Part shown: one piece after another, positions 40,101-45,241 of the stretch | Layout: the number at the start of each line of letters is the position of its first letter | Numbering within the stretch: position 1 is the first letter of the stretch | NCBI GenBank assembly: GCA_021299095.1 | Contig: JAJTFW010000008.1 | Span: 1 to 45,241 of the forward strand | Length of the DNA stretch: 45,241 nucleotides | Direction: 5' to 3' | Source: Sphingobacteriales bacterium | Lineage (GTDB): Bacteria; Bacteroidota; Bacteroidia; AKYH767-A; OLB10 | Translations under genes and position numbers: made by a program | The notes under the pieces: generated by a model | The model's input: the letters and a program-made list of their open reading frames with translations, nothing else | What the model was told of the DNA's origin: nothing | Database searches by the model: none

Positions 40101-43100
40101 GTGTGTATTGTCCGATAGTTACAATACCATACCAGGCAACAATGCAGGTATTGACATTGGTAACGGCGATCTGCCCGGAACAGGTAATCCGGCAGGACGC
40201 ACTATACCGGTACAAGTCTTCAAAGAATTCCCTTACGGACAGCGCAGTGATGAGGGAAGAGCGATGCTCCAACTCGTGCACGATGTGGCACCAGGAGCCA
40301 GTTTAGGATTCCGGACTGGTGTCATCAGTGAAGGAGACCTTGCACTTGGCGTACTGGAACTCGCCCAAGGCGGCTGTGATGTGATAGCGGATGACATCAC
40401 CTTCATCACCTCTCCGTTTTTCCAGGACGGCGTCGTTGCACAGGCGGTTGATTCAGCTGCGGGTATGGGCGTATCGTACTTTGCTGCAGCGGGCAACTTC
40501 GGTTCCAAGTCGTATGAAAGTGCCTTCAATCCGATGGCGGCTCCCACAGGACTTACCGGGCAAGCCCATGACTTTGGCGGTGGTGACAACCTCATTAGTG
40601 TGAATCTGCCTGCTGGCACCTACACCATTGTCATGCAGTGGCAAGACTCCATTTACTCTCTTGGACAAACCCAGACCGGAACGGTAAATGACTACGATCT
40701 TTTCCTGACGAACCAATACGGCACCCGCTACTTCGGATTCAACAGGAACAACCTCGGCGGCGACCCGCTTGAAGTATTGCCCTTTACAGTCCCTGCAGGG
40801 CAAACCGTTACTGCAAATCTGGCTGTAATCCGCGCTGCAGGAAACACCCCTTCGAAATTCAAGTTCATTGTATTCCGTGGCGAACTCACCTTCAACGAAT
40901 ACACCAGTGGGGGATCCACCATTGTAGGACAATCAAATGCAAACGGCGCCATTTCTCTGGGCGCTGTAAACTTCACCAGCACACCATCCTTCAACCCAAT
41001 CCCCTTCAATCCGCCCGTACAGAATTTCTCATCGCGTGGAGGAACCGAGGTGAATGGTGTCATCCGTAACAAGCCCGACCTGATTGCACCTAACGGAGGA
41101 AACACAACCGTTTCACTCGGAGGGCCCAATGTGGACGGAGACGCGTTCCCGAATTTCTTCGGCACCTCTGCAGCTGCACCCCATGCAGCAGGTGTAGGAG
41201 CACTCCTGATCCAGGCTAAAAACAAGTTCTACAACCAGGATTTATCGCCATCGGAAGTACGTAGCATTCTCACCAGTACTACGATCGACCTTTCTGGGCC
41301 GGGCTTCGATTTCGCAACCGGCAACGGTTACATCCAGGCGTTCGAGGCCTTGAAAACCCTTGCTGCACCGACGCCGAATCTCGACTCCATCAACACACCC
41401 GCCGGTGTAAGTCCCGGAAGCGCTCCAACAACCGTATCGGTGTACGGACAATTCTTTACGACACAATCCCTTGTGATATTCAACGGCGATACCCTTCCGA
41501 CGTCGTTCGTCAATGGAGGTGCATTGACAGCAAGCCTCCCGGCCTTCTTCGGCAACTACGGTTTGTACGTATACACTCCTCCGATCGTACCGAACATCAA
41601 CGACGGCGGGAACTCCGACACGCTGTTCTTCTTCGATCCTGTCCGTAAAAACGTTGTTGTCAGTGCTGACAATAAAACCAAGCGCTATGGCGAAGTTGTT
41701 CCAGCGCTGACCTACACGATCACTGTAGACGGAGCCCCACTAAACTCCACGGGGTATACCCTGAACGACCTTGGCTTAAGCAACCTGAGCATCAGCACAC
41801 CGGCAAACAGCCTCAGCAATGTGGGTCTGTATGCTATAGCATTGAACCAGGGAAGTTATGATGCGGGCTTCAACACCTTCTTCAATTACACCTTGAACAA
41901 CGGATTGCTGAACGTGTTGCGAATGCCACTTGTAATTACGCCACAGGACACGACTGTTACCTATGGAGATAAAATTGAAATCAATACATTCAATTACACC
42001 TTTGACAACAGCCTGATTGCACCATCAGAACAACAGCAATTCCTGTCAACACTTACGCAAGACCACCAAGAAGATATCGCTAGTGGGCTGGCGGTAGTCA
42101 ATGGTCGCGCATTGGTCAATGGACGGGCATTGGTCAATTCGGATCTTGCCGCACTTGGTTTCTTGGTTAGTGGTAGGGCCTTGGTGAACGGAAGGGCATT
42201 GGTGAACGGAAGGGCGTTGGTGAATGGCAGTAACACATTCGATACGACACTTATTGTAGATGTAGCTACTGCATCCATCTTCAATTACCAGGTAAACCCA
42301 GACACAACAACACTCGAGAACGCATCCCCTCTGGTCAATGGACGGGCGCTCGTGAATGGTCGCGCATTGGTTAATGGACGGGCTTTGGTGAACGGAAGGG
42401 CTTTGGTGAACGGCAGTGTATTGGTTAATAGCAGCAACGTTGACAGTACAAGTTCAAGCAATGAAGGGCTTGCGGTCATCATAGATGAGGCTGATGTAGA
42501 CGCACCTGCTGACGACACCCTGTTGACCTATGCGGGAATCAACATGATTACCGGATTGTATGCAGGTGTTCACGCCATTGTGCCTGCCGCTTACATATCA
42601 AACAACTTCGATATTTCCTATGGACTTGGCACCTTGACTATCCTGCAGCGGCCGCTACTTATTAAAGCCGATTCTATACAATCAACCTACGGTGCACAAA
42701 CCACCTTCAACACTACGGTGCAGGGACTGCAGTATCAGGACAGCTTGCAGAGCATTTCAACAGGATCAATATCGACAACCGTTTTGAATGGCTCCGGGGT
42801 CAATGTCCAGCCCATTTACGCTGCAGGATCATACACAGTCGTACCGGGAGGCATCAGCCTGACTCAACCCAGCGACTATATCATTCAGCCTGTGAATGGC
42901 AATTTGATTGTTCAACCTGCAGTACTGACTGTCACAGCTGAATTGAAATTCATATACAGAAACGACCCTCTACCTGCGTTTACATCCACCATTACCGGGT
43001 TTGTAGCAGCAGGTCAGAACACAATCGTTTCCGGACCGACCTATTCACTAAGCCCGACCAACTGCTGCACCCAAGCCGGTGTATATACCATCACTCCGGC

Positions 43101-43242
43101 CAACCTTGTGCTATCGGTTCCTGGCAATTATTCCATAATATCCTGTATACATTCCTTTGGGTCCAGACAATTTCTTCAGCGCATTGGGATCCTATGTAGG
43201 AACGCCGCCTGTATTGTTCCCTCCGGGAACCGGTTTATTTGA
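37153..43242 (+). CDS. Giant secreted subtilase-like protease with Ig-like, MBG and RALVNG repeats; sorting domain frame-broken
   Basis: A 2029-residue product from the ATG at 37153, where the signal peptide starts (FLTALFCLLALTCRAQQ). The frame is open to 37078, where a GGAGGA precedes another ATG. In order: Gly/Asn/Ser-rich beta-helix-like domain (30-345), six tandem Ig-like repeats of about 80 residues (353-833), a segment shared with the protein at 1-4936 (835-985), and a peptidase domain (985-1400) with Asp988 in LSDSYN, Glu1034 in DEGRAM, Asn1115 in AGNFG and Ser1339 in GTSAAAPHAAG. An IPT/E-set-like domain, MBG domains and two RALVNG arrays (1647-1692, 1727-1760) follow. Glu sits where classical subtilases have His, as in sedolisins. 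After NYSII (about 43140) the frame is lost and the T9SS domain continues in another frame. Paralogous to the left-edge gene. Confidence 0.88.
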   Translation: MRTKPFLRQTGSRFLTALFCLLALTCRAQQLDITSFVLYSGNQASGTTPPPAPGYATIIGSSNTINGGNVGARVLVKSSGNISANVRSGQRVEFANSIVMNGTIFASNDNSSTGITVQTGSSLSLTGSIQSNGNVVVGGGSISGSVTKPSNYTYSGPTPVGGVINAVPAIPALPPLPVPSIMPAAGTQNISTSITINPGAYGNVTLGGNRTLTLNGPGDYVFNSINNSGTSNTLRFDFQNNPNGVFRVFVRGNAFLNKSTTTLVNGGNAGRVYLETHGNGAGSTSNAYAFVIANGASGGVSRWNGTVYAPYAGILMGSGTGTTSVNGCLWSGTQVNINSGVTTNYVAYVNCQTPVANAGPDKVLNCTTSSTTLNGSSTTPGVTYSWTASNGGNIVSGANTATPVVNTAGIYTLTVSSGSACVASDIAVVTSNLAAPNVNAGPDVNLTCALTSLSLSGSSTTSGASYSWTGPGIVSGSNTANPLINAAGTYTLTVTNPANGCTASDQVVVGTNYAAPSANAGLDAELTCALTSLTLSGSSTTLGASYSWTGPGIVSGANTANPVINAAGSYTLTVTSATNGCTATDVVVISNNTGSPEVNAGNDAELTCSTTSIGLNGSTSAASATYSWSGPGIVSGANSSSVLVNAAGTYTLVVTNNQNGCTASDQALVTLNNTPPDVNAGSDQIITCTNTLATLTGSSTTGGATFTWSGPGIVSGGNSSSASVNVAGTYTLQVVNPANGCSASDQVDVTTDVDRPDAEAGPGNALTCVILEVQLNGSSTVTGAQYAWTGLGIVSGGNTATPTVNAIGTYTLTVTNPLNGCESTDTVVIEEGPCIIPYYQPCPGGKDNSKLGCELTSLYNNYLQVGLDTIQQIFFASPDTVWIEIITVSGQTNALFNLIYQTPGYGLTDTIPNGLNPLVITGRYPIANLPSLLNVGVEDKIVYVRPVYPSINNSGIALTQGDLAQTSDIAREGFNVDGSGIKVCVLSDSYNTIPGNNAGIDIGNGDLPGTGNPAGRTIPVQVFKEFPYGQRSDEGRAMLQLVHDVAPGASLGFRTGVISEGDLALGVLELAQGGCDVIADDITFITSPFFQDGVVAQAVDSAAGMGVSYFAAAGNFGSKSYESAFNPMAAPTGLTGQAHDFGGGDNLISVNLPAGTYTIVMQWQDSIYSLGQTQTGTVNDYDLFLTNQYGTRYFGFNRNNLGGDPLEVLPFTVPAGQTVTANLAVIRAAGNTPSKFKFIVFRGELTFNEYTSGGSTIVGQSNANGAISLGAVNFTSTPSFNPIPFNPPVQNFSSRGGTEVNGVIRNKPDLIAPNGGNTTVSLGGPNVDGDAFPNFFGTSAAAPHAAGVGALLIQAKNKFYNQDLSPSEVRSILTSTTIDLSGPGFDFATGNGYIQAFEALKTLAAPTPNLDSINTPAGVSPGSAPTTVSVYGQFFTTQSLVIFNGDTLPTSFVNGGALTASLPAFFGNYGLYVYTPPIVPNINDGGNSDTLFFFDPVRKNVVVSADNKTKRYGEVVPALTYTITVDGAPLNSTGYTLNDLGLSNLSISTPANSLSNVGLYAIALNQGSYDAGFNTFFNYTLNNGLLNVLRMPLVITPQDTTVTYGDKIEINTFNYTFDNSLIAPSEQQQFLSTLTQDHQEDIASGLAVVNGRALVNGRALVNSDLAALGFLVSGRALVNGRALVNGRALVNGSNTFDTTLIVDVATASIFNYQVNPDTTTLENASPLVNGRALVNGRALVNGRALVNGRALVNGSVLVNSSNVDSTSSSNEGLAVIIDEADVDAPADDTLLTYAGINMITGLYAGVHAIVPAAYISNNFDISYGLGTLTILQRPLLIKADSIQSTYGAQTTFNTTVQGLQYQDSLQSISTGSISTTVLNGSGVNVQPIYAAGSYTVVPGGISLTQPSDYIIQPVNGNLIVQPAVLTVTAELKFIYRNDPLPAFTSTITGFVAAGQNTIVSGPTYSLSPTNCCTQAGVYTITPANLVLSVPGNYSIISCIHSFGSRQFLQRIGILCRNAACIVPSGNRFI
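38209..39650 (+). repeat. Six tandem Ig-like repeat modules (about 240 bp each)
   Basis: Each module starts with a variant of PxVNAGxD, has a Cys in the next strand, then YSWTGPGIVSGxN, and ends AGTYTLTVTNxxNGC. The DNA is also repetitive (similar AGCGGACCGGGAATCGT-like blocks). Such arrays act as surface-protein spacers and can recombine. Confidence 0.85.
42091..42432 (+). repeat. RALVNG hexapeptide tandem repeats (18-bp units, two clusters)
   Basis: Cluster 42091-42227 and cluster 42331-42432 encode repeated RALVNG with variants AVVNG, RALVNS, FLVSG, PLVNG and SVLVNS. The second cluster has four exact RALVNG units in a row. Codons vary between units (CGG, CGC, AGG for Arg; TTG, CTC for Leu; AAT, AAC for Asn), so the peptide is conserved beyond the DNA. 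The clusters lie between MBG domains of the protease. Confidence 0.92.
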
Positions 43243-43639
43243 GGTTCCGTTTGATGGACAGAAACTGACCTGGACACTAAAATCATTCAATGGAAACCAG
43301 AAAACATCGGTCGCAAGTGATGCCAGCTCAACATCGAATAAGTGCTCGGCTCACCTAAACCGTGAGATTGCAACAACCCAAGAACAAGTGGACGGGTTGT
43401 TGGTATATCCCAATCCTACGGCAGGAACAATCCGCATCGAAACAAAATCGCAGCGCGAACTTCCGTTTACTGTCCGACTTTTGGATCTGACCGGCAGAGC
43501 AATGCTGCCTCAAGAACAATTCCAACCTGAAACCCAGAGCCTAACCATGGATCTGCAGGTATTGCCAAGCGGAGTTTACCTCCTGATGCAAGAAGAAAAT
43601 GGAGTAGTACTCTCCGTGGAGCGAATCGTTCGTTATTAA
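43157..43639 (+). pseudogene. Out-of-frame C-terminal part of the giant protease with T9SS type A sorting domain
   Basis: This frame, open from 43139, encodes YPVYIPLGPDNFFSALG, then VLFPPGTGLFEVPFDGQKLTWTLKSFNG and SSTSNKC, which are standard pre-C-terminal sequence of such proteins, and finally a T9SS sorting domain (LLVYPNPTAGTIRIE...LPSGVYLLMQEENG). It has no signal peptide and no good start, so it is the detached tail of the gene at 37153 rather than a gene. The upstream frame ends at 43242 after about 33 non-homologous residues. The cause is a frameshift or a deletion that is not a multiple of three. Confidence 0.85.
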
Positions 43640-43654
43640 TATTTGTAATTACAC

Positions 43655-43686
43655 AGGGCTGCTCCATGCGGGCAGCCCTTTTTTAT
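43655..43686 (+). terminator. Terminator after the giant protease tail
   Basis: AGGGCTGC (43655-43662) and GCAGCCCT (43672-43679) form an 8-bp stem followed by a T run. Confidence 0.88.
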
Positions 43687-43697
43687 TGTCGATTGAG

Positions 43698-43729
43698 TCA
43701 TTTCCGGAAATGATATCTTTATTCCGGAA
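43698..43729 (+). promoter_or_regulatory. Palindromic pair in front of the cyclase gene
   Basis: TCATTTCCGGAAATGA (43698-43713) is a perfect 16-bp palindrome. A second, shorter copy ATTCCGGAAATGA begins at 43721 and runs into the cyclase ATG at 43730. Two matching sites in 36 bp look like an operator pair overlapping the translation start. Confidence 0.5.
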
Positions 43730-45241
43730 ATGACTGGAAACCGACTGCTTCTTCTTTTACTGTTGATCGGACTCCCGCTGACTGCCATCGGAGCACCTGA
43801 GACCGGACCAGCAGACAGTTTATTAAACATCATCCGCAAAAGTTCTAACGACACCAACACCGTCAATAGATTGCTTGAGTTAAGCAAACTCCTGCTCAAT
43901 GACACTCCGGAAATTTCAATCCAACATGCCGAGGAAGCTGCGGACTTATCGTTATCCCTGAAGTATGGTCGAGGCCTTGCCCAATCTGAAAAAAGCATTG
44001 GACTAGCTTACTACATGCAGGGCGATTACATTCAAACGCTCACCCATTGGAACCGCAGTAAAGACATTTTTGATTCGATTGGAGATTTGAGAGGCTCGGC
44101 CAACATCCTGAGCAACCTTGGAGCGGTTTATTTTAATCAGGGTGATGATGCCACCGCACTTGAATACTATTTGAAGTCGCTCAAAATTGCAGAACGCATC
44201 GGAGACACCCTGCGAATCCTCACCAATTACCAGAACATCGGGGCAGTACACCTCAACAAACGAATTACCCACGACCAGGCGCTGAGCTATTTTTTAAAAG
44301 CGCTTCCACTGACCGAAAAACTAAACGACAAGGATGCCACTGGAACCGTCACGGTAAACATTGGAGAAATTTACCTTGAGCGGGGAAATGTAGATACGGC
44401 ACTATACTATTTCGAACAATCCAGAAAAGCACTTGAACAAAGTGAGAATTTACCTTATACGCTCTTCAGCATCGGAAAGGCGTATATGATGAAAAAAGAT
44501 TTCGGACGGGCTATGGCATTCCAACGAAGCGCCTATGAATACGCCAAGAAACTCGACTCAAAAAACGACATGGCCATCTCACTCATCGGCCTAGGCAAGG
44601 TGCAAATCGAAAACGGAGACTACACGGATGCATTGAACAGCTTTGTAGAGGCAGAAAACATCGCCAATGAAATCGGCGCTTCATACCAATTGAAAGATGC
44701 CTATGAGGGGCTGACAAGGGCTTACTCCAAAATGGGGAATTACGGCAAGGCCTTCGAATACCAGAATGCATTGTTGGCCATAAAAGACACCTTGTTCAAC
44801 CTCGACATTCAAAAGAAACTCGGGACACTACAATTCACTTTCGATATCGAAAAGAAGGAGTCGCAGATCAATCTTCTCACAAAAGACCAGGAGATCAAAG
44901 CACAAGAAATCCGCCGCCAGAAACTCGTACGCAACGGGTTCATCGGTGGATTTGCCGTTGTCCTTTTGTTTGCAGGTGTGTTCCTGTCGCAGCGAAACCG
45001 GATCTCGAAGGAAAAAAAGCGTAGCGAGGAACTCCTGTTGAACATCCTGCCGGAAGAAACCGCCGAAGAACTAAAAGCGACGGGACAAGCCAAAGCGAAG
45101 AGTTTCGAATCCGTTTCGGTGATGTTTACCGACTTCAAGAACTTTACGCAGGCGAGCGAATTGTTATCGGCCGAACAGCTTGTAGAGGAGATCAACCGCT
45201 GTTACAGTGCGTTTGATACCATCATCACACGCTATGGTCTT
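43730..45241 (+). CDS. TPR-containing class III adenylate/guanylate cyclase, 3' end outside window
   Basis: At least 504 residues from the ATG at 43730. A signal-like hydrophobic N terminus (LLLLLLLIGLPLTAIGA) is followed by about seven TPR repeats (residues 40-360, for example LSNLGAVYFNQGDDATALEYYLKSL), a charged coiled-coil-like segment, one transmembrane helix (FIGGFAVVLLFAGVFL), a second linker (LLLNILPEETAEEL), and the start of a class III cyclase domain with VSVMFTDFKNFTQAS, whose Asp binds metal. The layout is periplasmic TPR sensor, membrane, cytoplasmic cyclase. Substrate-specifying residues (Lys/Asp or Glu/Cys) lie outside the window, so cAMP or cGMP cannot be decided. Confidence 0.9.
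   Translation, partial: MTGNRLLLLLLLIGLPLTAIGAPETGPADSLLNIIRKSSNDTNTVNRLLELSKLLLNDTPEISIQHAEEAADLSLSLKYGRGLAQSEKSIGLAYYMQGDYIQTLTHWNRSKDIFDSIGDLRGSANILSNLGAVYFNQGDDATALEYYLKSLKIAERIGDTLRILTNYQNIGAVHLNKRITHDQALSYFLKALPLTEKLNDKDATGTVTVNIGEIYLERGNVDTALYYFEQSRKALEQSENLPYTLFSIGKAYMMKKDFGRAMAFQRSAYEYAKKLDSKNDMAISLIGLGKVQIENGDYTDALNSFVEAENIANEIGASYQLKDAYEGLTRAYSKMGNYGKAFEYQNALLAIKDTLFNLDIQKKLGTLQFTFDIEKKESQINLLTKDQEIKAQEIRRQKLVRNGFIGGFAVVLLFAGVFLSQRNRISKEKKRSEELLLNILPEETAEELKATGQAKAKSFESVSVMFTDFKNFTQASELLSAEQLVEEINRCYSAFDTIITRYGL

Noticed and set aside
42091-42432. CRISPR-like reading of the RALVNG repeats
   Set aside because: The 18-bp units are contiguous, in frame and without spacers, inside a long coding region.

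Overview
The window reads as a chromosome segment of a Bacteroidota bacterium, most likely an uncultured Flavobacteriales- or Chitinophagales-type lineage. It carries sprA (the type IX secretion translocon), several secreted proteins ending in T9SS type A sorting domains, Omp28-family proteins, a DUF6029-like outer-membrane protein, MBG-domain and SprB-repeat proteins, and TAnnTTTG-like boxes close to start codons. It is clearly less AT-rich than Flavobacterium. I see no insertion sequence, phage or CRISPR array. Gene density is high and most of it looks like ordinary core chromosome; the unusual parts are the two giant secreted proteases at the ends and the repeat-laden tRNA-Ser locus. || Layout. 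1-4936 (-) is the front of a giant secreted mosaic protein (Ig-like, LamG, subtilase-like, MBG) that runs off the left edge. 5101-9527 is housekeeping: acyl-CoA thioesterase, GT9 glycosyltransferase, a tatD-ansA pair with overlapping stop and start, and branched-chain aminotransferase. 9559-11133 (-) is a delta-60 repeat T9SS cargo. 11150-11990 holds tRNA-Ser(GGA), preceded by 84-nt tandem repeats built from its own 5' half and followed by a direct duplication of its 3' end and terminator. 11993-13888 is a SprB-repeat T9SS cargo. 14014-25147 (-) is the block maeB, ruvA, sprA, gcvH, vanZ-like. 25250-25984 (-) is a small T9SS cargo. 26261-31310 (+) is an envelope cluster: Omp28-like T9SS cargo, TlpA-like thioredoxin, DUF6029-like protein, Omp28-like lipoprotein. 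31341-35991 (+) holds a CDP-alcohol phosphatidyltransferase, an alpha/beta hydrolase plus phosphoribosyltransferase pair, two small envelope proteins of unknown role and a glutaryl-CoA dehydrogenase-like enzyme. A TerB-like gene (-) and tRNA-Cys(GCA) follow. 37153-43242 (+) is a second giant protease, homologous to the left one, with six Ig-like repeats and RALVNG hexapeptide arrays; its T9SS sorting domain is cut off by a frame break near 43140. The window ends inside a TPR and class III nucleotide cyclase gene. || How it fits together. SprA forms the outer-membrane pore through which CTD-bearing proteins leave the cell, and at least five proteins or fragments here end in recognisable T9SS domains, so the window holds both part of the machine and several clients. 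The two mosaic proteases share their peptidase, E-set and MBG half but carry different front modules, which suggests domain shuffling. The left one has Asn where the right one has the putative catalytic Asp. The most novel-looking signals are the tRNA-Ser-derived structured repeats, the RALVNG arrays, and the protease pair with one altered active site and one detached sorting domain.
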